Source: Platycnemis pennipes (Eukaryota; Arthropoda; Insecta; Odonata; Platycnemididae). From it: DNA of 64,000 bases. The stretch spans positions 133,380,615 through 133,444,614 of the forward strand of contig OW121848.1 of NCBI GenBank assembly GCA_933228895.1. The letters are read 5' to 3'. Under the pieces are notes generated by a model. That model did not search any database. It worked only from the letters and a program-made list of their open reading frames with translations, and had not been told where the DNA came from. The position numbers were made by a program, and so were the translations under genes. This document shows positions 1 to 11,169 of the stretch, piece after piece (positions within the stretch are counted from its first letter, which is position 1; the number at the start of each line of letters is the position of its first letter).

Positions 1-567
1 CAGACGCTATTCAAACGTTTCACTGAATGTCGTAAGACCAATCATAATACTTTCTTTTGGTAAACAAATGTCCTACCTTTCTGTTCAATCTATTCAAAGA
101 GCATTTTCTTTCCCTCCTTCCTCCTACATTGCTGTAGCTGCTGATGCTTTGGTCAGTGGTGGTGTCACGGTCAAGGTGTTTTTCTTTCTATGTGGAAATT
201 CTGCTAACGGGAATGAGATATCGAACGCAACTACTGATGGTAGAATTTCGGGTAAGCGAGGTAAGGGTTTACCTATTTGGTAAAATGACTAGGATACTGA
301 CTTCTCATTTCAAGGCACAGGGCCCGAATCCAAGTAAAGATAAGACATTTTCCTTTTGGTACCGGTTGGTCTCTACTTAAAGAGCTGTGTCGAGAGGACT
401 TCAAGTTTGGTACTCCGTCCACCGAATGGGACGCAAAGCGACACTGACCAAATGTCAACTAGTTTTACTTTTAATCAGGCTAATTCTAAAGCCTAGTACT
501 CTAAACTGTTCCATCTTCGCCTCCAATCCCTTTCCATTGCGTACTTCCCTTAGTGAAACTCTTAGCA
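1..567. other. No recognised feature
   Basis: Only short ORFs are present. No repeat seen elsewhere in the window and no splice-bounded open frame was found. Confidence 0.5.
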
Positions 568-800
568 CCATATTCAGAATCCCAACTACAGTCTCGCTTC
601 CACAACTTAAGTCATAAAAACTCTACTTCGAGTCAAATTAGTGAGTAGATTCACTCTACATAGTTGGTATTACTTCTTAGTGACACACAGTATGTATAAT
701 GCTTCGAACCATATCGAGAAGTATCAGTATACCCGTATGAACTCGTAATAGAGATGTTATGACGTAAGCAGTAGAAGTGACACTGTAGTTGAATTAAATT
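568..800. mobile_element. MITE E, copy 1 (decayed)
   Basis: The left arm TATTCAGAATCCCAACTACA continues GTCTCGCTTCCAC, and the right side keeps GCAGTAGAAGTGACACTGTA. The very end may be displaced to 1081-1106 (GTAGAAATTCTTAATATGAC) by the foldback element at 838. Confidence 0.5.
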
Positions 801-837
801 AATGGATGAAGGCGATACTTTGTGGAAATTACGAACG

Positions 838-1080
838 TTCAACATGGTAAATGAAACAAACTTTGTACTTTCCACACAGCTTTATATATTTCCCGAATGG
901 TTTCAACTGCTAAGCGTCATTTTCAAGGGGGGCCAAATTAAAAAAAAAAATATTTAAAAAAAATAAACATGGTAAATTAAGTTCAATGAAAGTTACCCCC
1001 CTTGAAAATGAAGCTTATCGATCGGGAAATATACAAAGCTGTGTGGGAAGTACAAAGTTTGTTTCACTTGCCATGTTGAA
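838..1080. mobile_element. Foldback MITE F with about 90-bp arms
   Basis: TTCAACATGGTAAATGAAAC at the left pairs with GTTTCACTTGCCATGTTGAA at the right. The arms also share AAACTTTGTACTTTCC..CACAGCTTT and TCATTTTCAAGGGGGG. The about 55-base AT-rich centre forms the loop. Only one copy is seen in this window. Confidence 0.8.
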
Positions 1081-1108
1081 TTGTCGTAGAAATTCTTAAT
1101 ATGACCCA

Positions 1109-1262
1109 GCCATATTCAGAATCTCAACTCAAGTTTTTAGCGTTACCATGACAAGTAATACAACCTTTGCAGGTAGATTCTGTACACCAATTTGATTTGT
1201 TGTAGTGATTTTAGCACGCAAGCAGTAGAAGCGAGACTGTTGTTTGAAGTTCTGAATATGGC
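1109..1262. mobile_element. MITE E, copy 2 (shortened)
   Basis: It begins GCCATATTCAGAATCTCAAC and ends with the complement GTTCTGAATATGGC, after AGCAGTAGAAGCGAGACTG. It is 154 bases long, so one arm is internally deleted compared with the copy at 40807. Confidence 0.65.
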
Positions 1263-1544
1263 CCTGAGGGCACTTTTGTTGGGGCAGTACGAACTTGAAA
1301 CTCCACAACTTGAATCCGTCCTCGGTTAACTGATAATGTCCTTGAACCTGTTCCAGTTATACGAGTGGCGGCATGTTGCCTTGGTGAGATCAAGTGAAGA
1401 TCAAACCGCGTACGCGAAAGTGAACGTGACGGGCGATTGATTGTAAGCCGTGAGTCCCAACCGCGAGCGAGTGCGACAACAGGACTGCGTCACCAACTGA
1501 CGGACGGGTAGACGTAAAACGTCACGGGGTCAAGTGACTTAAGG

Positions 1545-1885
1545 AGTTTGGCTCGCGACTGCTTGAGTCAAGTTGTCTGAGGAATCTTATTAATTTAAGT
1601 ACGAGTATATGCCTGCTAAGTTATCCTTGCTTCACAAAGAAAATTACCTAAGCTATTGAAAGTCATAAGTATCACAAGAAATGTGAAGTAAAGTCGAAGG
1701 ATTTCTTTTTCATGATAATTTTAATCAGCTCGACTATGAAGTCAATTCAGCTTTTACTTTAAAGAAATAAATTCGTGTACTCAATGAGTTTACTAATGCA
1801 TAACACCAGGATATTACTATCAAACATTATGTTATAATATTTTTCTGAAATATGCTTTAATATCTCATTAGTAATGATATTATTC
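1545..1885 (+). repeat. Dispersed repeat, copy 1 of 2
   Basis: About 340 bases match 23645-24000 in reverse orientation. Shared segments include CTTGAGTCAAGTTGTCT, AGGTAATTTTCTTTGTGAAG (complement) and CTATTGAAAGTCATAAGTAT. There is no coding capacity; the family is unknown. Confidence 0.7.
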
Positions 1886-2460
1886 ATAGAGCGACCGCAG
1901 CGCCACTTGAAGATAACTAACGCATTTCGTCTGCTTTAGCGCAGAAATTGGTGGATTTAGCGAAAAGTACGGTGGGTTGATGCCTTTTTTTCGTGTCATT
2001 TTATTTCTTGGGAAATTACGCATAAAATATCAGTTTTTTTGCAAAAATGACATGTCACTATGGTATTTTTAAACTTTATATTCCCATGTGATGGCCATTC
2101 TCGCCGTTAATCGTATGTAATTTCAAATGCAATGTGTGCAAAAAGGAGTATGGGTTGGTATAATTATCTTTACTTTATTAGACAGAGGAACTTTAGTCCT
2201 ATAAGTGCTGAAAATATTTTTAAAAAATGACATGACTTTCACTTTTCGGATCAACCTCCTTTAACAAAGCGGGCTGGTTCTGGGATGGACCCGACATACC
2301 AGTGTTGTAAACACAGCAACTGATCTCCATTTCTAGAGCAGAAACACGAGTACAATTTCCACAGTTTTATTCACCACCATCGCCCAAGGTTTCACAAAAT
2401 TGTACCACCATCATTGGTAAATAATAGTGAGGAAATTGTAGCATTTTTTCTGTTCTAAAA

Positions 2461-2690
2461 ATGGATATTCATTGCTTTTGCAAAGTTGGTGCCGATACGC
2501 TTTCGTTGATAAGTTTACTGCAAGTGTTCTGATAGCGTCTTAGGAAATAAGCCTTTGTTGTAGGCTCTTAGTGTTTCTCTTGGCTACATGTAATTTTTTA
2601 CAGTTAATACGTATGAATTTGTTGTTGTTGGTGCTAGGTTTAGTTGCGATATGAAAAGGTTATTGTGTTGGGTGAAATAATCCCATGTGA
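2461..2690 (+). repeat. Old dispersed repeat, related to 12839-13060
   Basis: It shares a diverged but collinear series with the later copy: GGTGCCGATAC, TTGATAAGTTTACTGCAA, TACAGTTAATACG.., and ATATGAAAAGGTTATTGTG. Function and family are unknown. Confidence 0.45.
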
Positions 2691-3178
2691 ATGGAATGAC
2701 AATGAGAATTAAGCGATAATTTATCTCCCATTAGTACTAAAAAAACCGTTATTTATTCAGGGTCAATGTAAACTCGTGCATTATTGTTATCTGTAAAGTA
2801 CAATTTTTATGCCAGCATGAACATTAGAGACAGCTGGCGTATTGTTGGAATGTTAAAAGATCATGCCTATTATCTACCCGTCCATTAGGGGCCATCCATG
2901 TACCTATGTATGTATGTACTACGTAATAATGATCTTTCACTTTTAACCCCTGTCCCCCTGAAAACCCTCCCTAACATTTTCTAATAACACCGTAAATTAC
3001 GCAATACTACCAGTGAATCATTTTTTTGTGATTAATAAAAAAACATCCAGGCTTTCATGAATGTTTTCAACTTATTTCTTCTCAGCCATGTTGTTGATTC
3101 ACTGATCATCACCTAGGTTATCAGCATTATAATGATTTCATCAAGTTCTTTGGATGGTTATTGACCACTTTTATAATA

Positions 3179-3354
3179 TATGGGTTAATTTATGGAGGTT
3201 TGGTCGTCTTTTTTAAGAAATTCAATTTCCTTTTTTCGCCTAAGTTTCGCCTTTTTATTAAGGCTTCTTCAGGGCTCAAGGATTAACTTTCTTACTGCGA
3301 CAATGAATTGAATTTCTTAAAAAATACGACCAAAGCTCCATAAATTAACCCATA
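3179..3354. mobile_element. Foldback element (about 49-bp arms) with a CTGAAGA..GAAAC core
   Basis: TATGGGTTAATTTATGGAGG pairs with CTCCATAAATTAACCCATA, and TTTTTTAAGAAATTCAATTT with its complement. The centre holds GTTTCGCCTTTTTATTAAGG followed by CTTCTTCAG, whose minus strand resembles a hammerhead core. A diverged relative without the second arm is at 45140-45235. Confidence 0.75.
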
Positions 3355-3471
3355 GATTTCATCAAGGAATTTATTTATAATAAGCCTTTCTGCAACTTCC
3401 TTTACAAATCAACAGAAGACCGGACCCCAGCCCATCACTTTTACGAAAGCATCGTAAACGTTGGTCCAGTC

Positions 3472-3504
3472 GCCCCCCCCCCCCCCCCAACCCCCCCCCC
3501 CCTC
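3472..3504 (+). repeat. Poly-C tract
   Basis: An almost pure C run interrupted by AA lies in otherwise mixed sequence. Its length may be uncertain in the assembly. Confidence 0.9.
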
Positions 3505-5249
3505 CACTTTAGCATTTCGTAACTTATGGATGGCATCTTAATGAGGTCAAGGACCACAGACAAGTTTTAAAAGCGACAACACGCGAAACCAAGCATGCCG
3601 GTTCTTGAGCGTAGAATAAGCTGGTCAGCGTGAAATCGCGAAGGTCAATCCCCGCGATAACAGCAGGAATCAAATCGCATGTACCATTCACTATCGATAG
3701 GATGACCAAACATTAGTTGAAAATGAAATGTGTGCCGATGAAAATTAATATTCATGAATATTAATTAATTTATTATTCATAGAACGGATAGCAATATTCA
3801 AATTTGGCAGTCATGTATTTTATTCTTCAGAATGTTCCTTGAATTATATTACGCTGCTTTATATTACAATTTAGAAATTGAATGTATTAAATATTGAATC
3901 CTGATTTTAATTCGCAAGGGAGATGACAAATTCGGTCACAATTTTAATCACCTACTAGGTATTATATGGCGACGCAGAAGGATAAACAACCCCTGCTGCC
4001 TTCGGAAACAATAGATGACTACACTCGGAAATTGGGTTGATTCGTAACGAGTTCTGAGGAGCACTTTCTTACTTGGAAGGCAGTTTTAAAAAACCTGGAA
4101 TATTTACACTTACCGCTGCCAATTATATCGTTTTTGAGCTCCAAATTATGCGCGCCAATTTGTACACGCCAATTATTCACTTCCAATGTTAAACGTAAAC
4201 ATTTCCCCGGAGCCAATCACCGGCAATATTGCGAAAATTTTCCAGTAAATACCTTTTTACATTCTTCTACATTTCTTACAAAAACGTCTTCATTTATTTC
4301 GACATTTCGTTTCTCCCAACATAGGAACAATCGTTTTGTCTTACTAAACTCGCAAATGCTAAGATTTCTATATTGACTCACTGAAATATTGTTGTCCCTA
4401 AATATTGATCTCGAAGGCAAAAAGAAAGTCGTTTTTTCGCGTGGTAATTGATAGAAGACCAATGTGAGAGGCTAGGAAATCATAGTCCATGACACACGGA
4501 TACAATTACTCTCCAATGCCCTCACGTTTAATCGTTTAAAAAATTAATGATTCACATCAAAGAATTTTCCATGATGTTCCATCCTGAATGACGACCTCTT
4601 GACCAAATAAAATTCACATTTCTTTCATCGGAAATTTGTTTTAAAGCGGTCCATCAAGGTAAAGGATAACGGTCCATTACGGATTTTGCAATATTTATGG
4701 ATTATATCCCCGTACTTAACAAGAGTCCTCTTACTGTATTGCCCATTCAGTATTGCCAATAATAAACTATAAAGAGATAGTGTTCAGAATGCCATCTAGA
4801 GGACTCTGGTACTTAACACTTCACCACATAATCACATTAGTGTGCCCATCTTCCGGCTGCGAAAATAGTAAGATAAAATCAAATATGCAACCTCAGTACA
4901 ACATGATTTAAAAGCATCTCTATGTCAATCAGTTCTGATGACAACAGTGAAAACCCCGTAAATATAATCTGAGAGTTCATGCACTAAAGATGATAGTGGC
5001 AGTTTTAATTTTCCCTCATTTAGATTTAGGTTCTCGTGGTGTTAGGCAAAACACCCAAAGGGCTTAACGCCAATCTAATTCGGCTTCAGAATTCATGCCG
5101 GAAATATACCTTCATCCCTCAGTGTGATGAAAAAATCTCTCCTTCAATAATATATTCTTGATTTGGGATAAGGGAGACATCTATTGGGGTATTGCGAAAA
5201 TGTATATTTCACTTAGCCGTCTCCAAATTACTCTCCGTTTTGCTGTAAG
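3505..5249. other. No recognised feature
   Basis: AT-rich sequence with overlapping short ORFs on both strands (4134-4462) that show no domain. ATTAATATTCATGAATATTA at 3745-3764 is a small palindrome. Confidence 0.5.
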
Positions 5250-6052
5250 CAAAGCCCTCCGAACGAGCTGCGTCAAGGATATCTACGTCATCCACCTCCT
5301 GTCATTGACTGTTTGGAGGGAAAGGGAGGGGAGTGGAGGGGGGTTATCGGAAGGTCTACTCGCACAGAACCTGTCAAAACCACTTCCAATGGCAGAGTCA
5401 GCTGTGTGTCCCCCAATAAGATTGAGTGAAGGAGCATGACGGTCTCAGTTGCCATTTGACGAAGTGGATGACGTACTAGTCTACCTTTTCTCTTAAACAA
5501 ATTCCAAGACCATATTTTCAGCGATGATATTAAAAATATTTTGCAAACCCCAACTTACTATGGCAGACTGGACCATAATCACAAAATTAGAGAAATTGAT
5601 TGCCGAACTGACATATTCAAAATGTCATTTTTTTCCACGGACAATTAGGGATACGAACAACGGTAAATATATCCAATACGAGTAGCTGCATGTTGGTATA
5701 AGGACTTGAAGCTAACCCAACCAAGAGCATGTTTTTGCATGTTTGCTATGCTATTTTTATCTTTTTTTAAATAGCAAAGTTTAGAACAGTATAATAATAC
5801 TAATCCTTTTTTATGCATATTTAGTGCATGTTTGGTGAGACTTCACCCCCTGCCACACACCTTTATGGTGGCTTGTAGGGTATTAAGTAGATGTAGATGT
5901 AGTCTTTTGCACGCCCACTTTTCCGATAGGGTTCAAAACCATGATTTTTCCGCCACTTGCAACTTGAGAACTAATGGACGGATCAAAGAAAAGAAACATT
6001 TTTACTTTAAAAACTCTGTCATATTCGGCAAAAAAAATTGTTAACAACCCAA
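5250..6052 (-). mobile_element. Element D, minus copy, split by retroelement A
   Basis: The left part (5250-5484) and right part (5906-6052) are collinear with the intact D copies at 52378 and 59670, read in reverse. Shared landmarks are GCGTCAAGGATATCTACGTC, the G-rich AGTGGAGGGG tract, CGCCCACTTTTCCG and TTGAGAACTAATGGACGGATC. The intervening 420 bases are the A copy. No coding capacity is seen. Confidence 0.75.
5485..5899 (+). mobile_element. Non-LTR retrotransposon A, 5'-truncated copy inserted in element D
   Basis: It begins within the last RT codons (KFQDHIFSDD-type region), continues with RTDxFKMSFF-type codons and the 3' UTR, and ends with the box CACCCCCTGCCACACACC and a GATGTAGATGT tail. 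TAGTCT occurs just before the insert (5477-5482) and at its end (5900-5905), consistent with a short target-site duplication. Element D resumes immediately after it. Confidence 0.8.
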
Positions 6053-6837
6053 TAGTATGTAGGTATATAATTTCCCTGTGTTTAATGGAAAATCTTTTCC
6101 AAAGTTAACTGTATATCTGTAAGTGCGGTGTTATGAGCATATGGTATCTATGTCTATGGGTGTTTTATGTTGAAGGCCATTGTTAGCTTGATCAACAGTG
6201 TTGTAATTTTTCTCTTTTGAAGCTGTCCCAACCTTCGGACCGATTGCTTTGGTGAACACCAAGATCCATCTTGATTTTCAATGTGTGAATTTAGATTTAA
6301 AATAAGTTGTTTTTTTACGGAGCAGTAAATATCTATTTCTAGTATGTCTACGTGTAATCACCGCTTTAGTAGGAGGCATTTTTTTTAGATCGAATGGGTA
6401 AGAAGCAAGCTTCCTAGCAATCATCACGGAGGCACACATTAAGGTCGGCGACAAGTAAGAAACCTTGGCATCGCCTTCTTGAAACGGGCGGTCGCCCAAA
6501 TTTAGGCGCGAGCGGAGATTGATTCGAGAGCCAACGATTTTTTTCTTCTAATTCCGTCTTAAGGAATGGTGCCCCGTCTCCAATGAGCGGAAGAACGTCT
6601 GTGTCCCCAAGATGCTCCTTTAAGCGTAAGGTATTCGCCAAGGACTTGGTATTTGCGTTTCACAACGAAGCTGCCGTGAAAAGTGCAACCAACACTGGAC
6701 TGATTTGGAAGAACTTTTCGAGTGTAAGAGCAGCGGAAATGTTGGGGGAAAGTATGATGCCACCCTTCGATGTTGGCCAAGCATGTCTTGGACACGGCTC
6801 ACAATGGTCACCTTGAACTTAAGACGATAATTGCATT
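6053..6837. other. No recognised feature
   Basis: A GC-richer patch (6410-6830) has several overlapping short ORFs on both strands but no recognisable protein. It may be an old repeat. Confidence 0.4.
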
Positions 6838-7318
6838 AGTGATACAAGTTGGAAAGAAGAACTAGGATGGGAATTACTATCGGAAAGCAGGTTTACATTT
6901 AGGTTTAACCTTTTAAGTAAATTTGAAGCTGATTTGTTCACAGATGACGTTATAGATATATATTATGAACCGCTGCGTATTATGCTAGGTTTGATCATAT
7001 TAGCAAGATTAGAGAGATAAATTGTCATACCAATGGATTTAAAATGACATTTTTCCCGCGTACCATAAGAGAACTCAATAGGCAGCTGGCAAAGGGATAG
7101 GTAGGTGAGATATTATTAGAGTAATCTGTAGTTCATGATGCATGTATTAACAACCAATCCCTTTATTACTATGTAGATACTAACCATATAGCTGCATGTG
7201 ACCCTATCATCTGGCATGTTTCCATTTAGAATCCTAGTTGCACGTCAATAGTGCATGTTTCAAACCCTGCCACACACCTTCCTGCTGGCTCGAAGGGTAT
7301 TACGTAGATGTAGATTTA
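6838..7318 (+). mobile_element. Non-LTR retrotransposon B (variant 2), 5'-truncated
   Basis: Broken codons read EELGWELLSES, FTFRFNLLSKFEADLF, FKMTFFPRTIREL and then the 3' UTR, ending with TGCCACACACCTTCC and TACGTAGATGTAGAT. A related minus copy lies at 12158-12600. Stops and frameshifts show it is dead. Confidence 0.7.
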
Positions 7319-7665
7319 AGATCCTTCACAATGCCAATAAAAAGACCAAAGTTGGATGCAACCTACAGCTCTTCGGCCCAAAACAATGCACTTCTTATTT
7401 CCTATTATATGGCATGCAATTGTATTTAAACTTAATTAATAACAATGAAATCATACCCTAATTTCATTGCATCTACGTCAATAAAGGTTGTTTATTATTC
7501 AGTCATAATAAGGCGGTTATAATGTATTTTATTCCTGTGAGAATTAATTAATTTCCTAAAAGCTGATTCGAATTTATTGTTTTTAAACTCCACATTTGAC
7601 GATAAAAAAAAGTTAAGAAAAATAACTTGGAGTGATATATGTTACCTGAGTATGATGAGCATGAT

Positions 7666-7721
7666 CCACACAATAAACTTTAATTCTACCGAAACCGGTA
7701 GCATTAATGTTTCTTGTGTGG
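7666..7721. repeat. Short inverted repeat around TACCGAAACCGGTAG
   Basis: CCACACAATAAACTTTAAT and its near complement ATTAATGTTTCTTGTGTGG flank CTACCGAAACCGGTAG, giving a 26-base stem with a 4-base loop and few mismatches. Confidence 0.7.
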
Positions 7722-7972
7722 AAAATTGCCAATCTTCTTTAAGTATGCTATTCCACCACATCAGGTCTGAAACGACTATTTTTTATTCGATCTTTGGAGT
7801 TAAAAACAATTTTCCCAAACGTAATTGGGTAGCAGGAAATCATTTTTGCGACGGGGTTTTTCCTATGTTTATGCAACGAATATTTAAAACACATACAAAT
7901 ATTGATCATACTATTATGTGATGTTTCACCTCGCCCGAACAAATCTCCAACTGGACGATTATCACGAGTAAC

Positions 7973-8562
7973 GGCCACATGTTGAGTATGCAGCCAGTGT
8001 ATGGGATCCTAATGAATTAGGTTTGATCAGAGAACTAGACAGTGTGCAGCGTAGAGCAGCTAGGTTCGTTAAAAGGTGTTACGATAAGTTGAGAAGCGTT
8101 TCAGAATTAATAAAATAATTAGTGTGGGAATCATTATCAGAGCGTAGATTAAAGTACAGATTGAATCTATTAGAGAAATTTCAATCGAATAGCTTTACTG
8201 AAGATGTTAGGCACATATTAAAAACACCAGCGTATTATGCTAGATTCGACCAGACAAATAAGATTAGAGAGATAGATTGTCGTACCGATAGATTCAAAAT
8301 GGCATTTTTCCCCCGTACTATAAGAGAACAGAATAAGCAGCATAGCAAAGGGATAGGTAGGGGAAATGTTATAGAGTATTCTGTAGTGCATGATGCATGT
8401 ATTAACCTCTTAAATACAATAGATACTAACAATCAAGTTGCATGAGACATTATAGTTGCTAGTTTGCATGTTATTAGTGCATGCTTGGTGATCTTCACCC
8501 CCTGCCACACACCCTCGCGGTGGCTTGCAGGGTATCGTGTAGATGTAGATGTAGATAGATGT
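7973..8562 (+). mobile_element. Non-LTR retrotransposon B, 5'-truncated, RT C-terminus nearly open
   Basis: The frame reads EYAASVWDPNELGLIREL, QRRAARFVKRCYDKL, then a single stop (TAA, 8116-8118) before WESLSERRLKYRLNLLEKFQ and DRFKMAFFPRTIREQ, stopping near 8445. This is the conserved region after the RT catalytic core in CR1/Jockey-superfamily LINEs. The 3' UTR ends CACCCCCTGCCACACACC and (GATGTA)n at about 8540-8562. It is one of the youngest-looking B copies. Confidence 0.8.
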
Positions 8563-8785
8563 AAAAAGCTCTTACAGAGTACCAAGATAGCCGCTGTTTT
8601 CTCAAATCTGCCTCGATGACTCCTCCTAAATTATCTACCCTTTCGTTCGATCCTCTTTATGAAGGCGAATTTGGTTAAAATATTTTTTATACAATAGTTA
8701 CTACATGGAGACCAATGACACATGAGGTTATTTGCGCAGATAAATCGCATGTGTGTGCAATAGCAGAAAGTTCACAGAAAAAAAG

Positions 8786-8972
8786 AATCTTTCACCTTGA
8801 CCGGGACTCGAACCCGGTACCGCTGACTTCCGACCAAGTGCTCTCCCTCTTGATCTACCAAGTCTTCCTCATCCGTTATGAAAATTATAGAGTCTTTTAA
8901 AGGAAAATCACCTGTCCTGAAATTAGGGGTTCCAGGTTACATGCCCGGTCAGGGCGAAAGATTTTTTTTCTA
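8786..8972. repeat. Inverted pair of tRNA-derived SINE heads
   Basis: The minus strand at 8796-8880 carries a tRNA-like sequence with the B box GGTTCGAGTCCC and a degenerate A box. It is followed by the complement of CAGAAAAAAAGAATCTTTC. The plus strand at 8925-8972 repeats this unit in the opposite direction (CCCGGTCAGGGCGAAAGATT). The cloverleaf is too mismatched to be a functional tRNA. Confidence 0.55.
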
Positions 8973-9059
8973 ACTGGAATTTCTGTTATGGTGAAATTTC
9001 AGCGGGTAGCACCGCTAATGTTTTCGCGGCTAGTTCACGTGCTTTGAATTTGTTATGGG

Positions 9060-9634
9060 TATGTGAGTGAGGAGAAGACTAAGATAATTGTGTGCAGCAA
9101 GAGAGAAGAGGCCAAAACCAACGCTAAACTAGGAAAATAAAAACTGGGAAAGGTGAAAGAGTTCTATTACCTGGGAAGCCGAGAAACCAACGATGGACGA
9201 AGAAAGAAAGAAATAGTCAGAAGAATAGCTCAGGCAAGGTGGGCATTCTCTCGAAAGAAGAATCTACTTACAAGTGGGAATATAAGCGTAGAAGGAAACA
9301 ATTCATCAGACGTATATCTGGAGCATGTTTCTTTACGGCAGTGGGGCATGGACGATGACATCAGCGGAGAAGAAAAGGGTGAAAGCATTCGAAATATGGT
9401 GCTATCGAAGAATGATGAAGATAAAATGGATCGACCAAGTGACAAACGAAGAAGTCTTAAGAAGAGTGGGAGAAAAGAGAATTCTGCTGAATACCCTAAG
9501 AAGAAGACGGGACAACTTAATCGGCCATATCTTAAGACACGATGGCCTGATGAAGACTATCGTCGAGGGAAAAGTGAACGGGAAGATTGGAAAAGGCAGG
9601 CTTCGTATGAGATACATGGAACAGCCAACAAACC
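9060..9634 (+). mobile_element. Non-LTR retrotransposon C, first unit of a tandem duplication
   Basis: The RT C-terminus reads KEFYYLGSRETNDG, IAQARWAFSRKKNLLTSGNI, a frameshift, then FEIWCYRRMMKIKWIDQVTN and HILRHDGLMKTIVEGKVNG. This YLGS - WCYRRM - GHILRHD order is the common C-terminal tail of a large LINE class in animals. A small indel near 9297-9330 breaks the frame. It ends abruptly after GATACATGGAACAG, where the second unit begins. Confidence 0.8.
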
Positions 9635-10250
9635 AACGTTAAACTAGGAAAATAAAAACTGGGAAAGGTGAAAGAGTTCTATTACCTGGGAAGCCGAGAA
9701 ACCAACGATGGACGAAGAAAGAAAGAAATAGTCAGAAGAATAGCTCAGGCAAGGTGGGCATTCTCTCAAAAGAAGAATCTACTTACAAGTGGGAATATAA
9801 GCGTAGAAGTAAGGAAACAATTCATCAGACGTATATCATATCTGGAGCATGTTTCTTTACGACAGTGAGGCATGGACGATGACAGCAGCGGAGAATAAAA
9901 GGGTGGAAGCATTCGAAATATGGTGCTATCGAAGAATGATGAAGATAAAATGGATCGACCGAATGACAAACGAAGAAGTCTTAAGAAAAGTGGGAGAGAA
10001 GAGATGTCTACTGAAAACATTAAAAAGAAGACTGGACAATTTAATGGGCCATATCTTAAGACACGATGGCCTGATGAAGACAATCGTCGAGGGAAAAGTG
10101 AACGTGAAGAATGAAAAAGGCCTCGTATGAGATATATGGAACAGGTTGTAAAGGAGGTAAAAGAGAAGAATTACGTCACAATGAAAAGGTTGGCCGATAG
10201 AAGAATCGAGTGGAAAGCTGCGTCAAACCAATCCTAGGATTTTTGACCAA
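9635..10250 (+). mobile_element. Non-LTR retrotransposon C, second unit of the tandem duplication
   Basis: It repeats the preceding unit at an offset of 514 bases (9121 versus 9635) with a few per cent difference, and extends further 3' through VVKEVKEKNY-type codons to a natural 3' end at GACCAATGATGATGATGAG. It keeps RRISYLEHVSL, which the first copy has lost in part. Separate stops and indels in each unit indicate that the duplication is not very recent. Confidence 0.8.
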
Positions 10251-10415
10251 TGATGATGATGAGCCTCTTGATACCATTGCGTTAGTTTTCAAATTATTGA
10301 CCTTCTAATGATTTTAGGTCGATGTCTTTAACATGCTAACTAATCGGTTTGCTAACCCCTAAAAGCCAGAACGCCATATTACACCGTGACGTACAGTATA
10401 TTTTACATAACAAGT

Positions 10416-10630
10416 GACGATCTTAAGGCACGATGACATGTATGAAGACAATTATCGAGGGAAAAGTGAACGGGAAGATTGGAAAAGGCAGGCCTCGTAT
10501 GAGATACATGGAACAGGTCGTGAAGGATTCAAAAGAGAAAAAGAGAATACGTCAAAATGAAAAGGTTGGCCGATAGAAGAATGGAGTGGAGAGCTGCGTC
10601 ACACCAATCCTATGATGGTTGACCAATGAT
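10416..10630 (+). mobile_element. Non-LTR retrotransposon C, third 3' end
   Basis: This is another copy of the last about 200 bases of group C (ILRHD.., GRPRMRYMEQVVKD-type codons, KRLADRRMEW). It ends at GGTTGACCAATGATTATAATG and is truncated at the 5' side. Confidence 0.75.
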
Positions 10631-11169
10631 TATAATGGGTATGTGCAAGTTCAAGGGTTTTAACGTCCCTTTAAGAGACAAGGGACCCCTTTTATCGTGC
10701 AACATTAAAAAATATTACTGATGGAGTACCTCTCCTGGAGCACAACATCTTCTTCTTCTCGGGAGAAAGATAGTTAGCGTCTCTAGTAGATGGCGGACAC
10801 TTGAGAGTTATCCACTACTCCCCGATACGTTCTCTTACGATCCTTTCTTCCCCGACTTCCGCTGTGACCTTTTCCTATCCGTCCGTGACCCCCCCCTGCC
10901 CCCCCCCTTATGCCATGCGCCGCTGGGCCGGAACATCCTCCAGGGTAAGGGGAGGATAAAGGGTTTCCCCTTGTGAAGGGTCCACCAGGGAAGAACTCCC
11001 GATCACATAAAAGAAAGGGAACAGGTTAGAAAGAAAAGAAATCCTGTGTTTTACTGCCCCGCCCTCCCCCCCCCCCTCTTCGGCTTTATTGTTGGGTGCT
11101 ACTGATGCGCCTGAAGGAAGAGATCAATGTTCTCCAAAATATTCCTCTATTCTCTTACGCCCTTTAAAA
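10631..11169. other. Spacer with C-rich runs
   Basis: Poly-C rich tracts at about 10888-10907 and 11063-11077. Nothing else was recognised. Confidence 0.5.

Noticed and set aside
3472..3504. Functional G-quadruplex
   Set aside because: The C run could form such a structure, but its length may be an assembly artefact and nothing nearby supports a role.
7577..7921. 114-codon plus ORF
   Set aside because: It includes the short inverted repeat at 7666-7721, has no recognisable domain, and AT-rich sequence can yield such lengths by chance.
8796..8880. Possible tRNA gene on the minus strand
   Set aside because: A good B box is present, but stems do not pair well and the sequence continues into a repeated SINE body.
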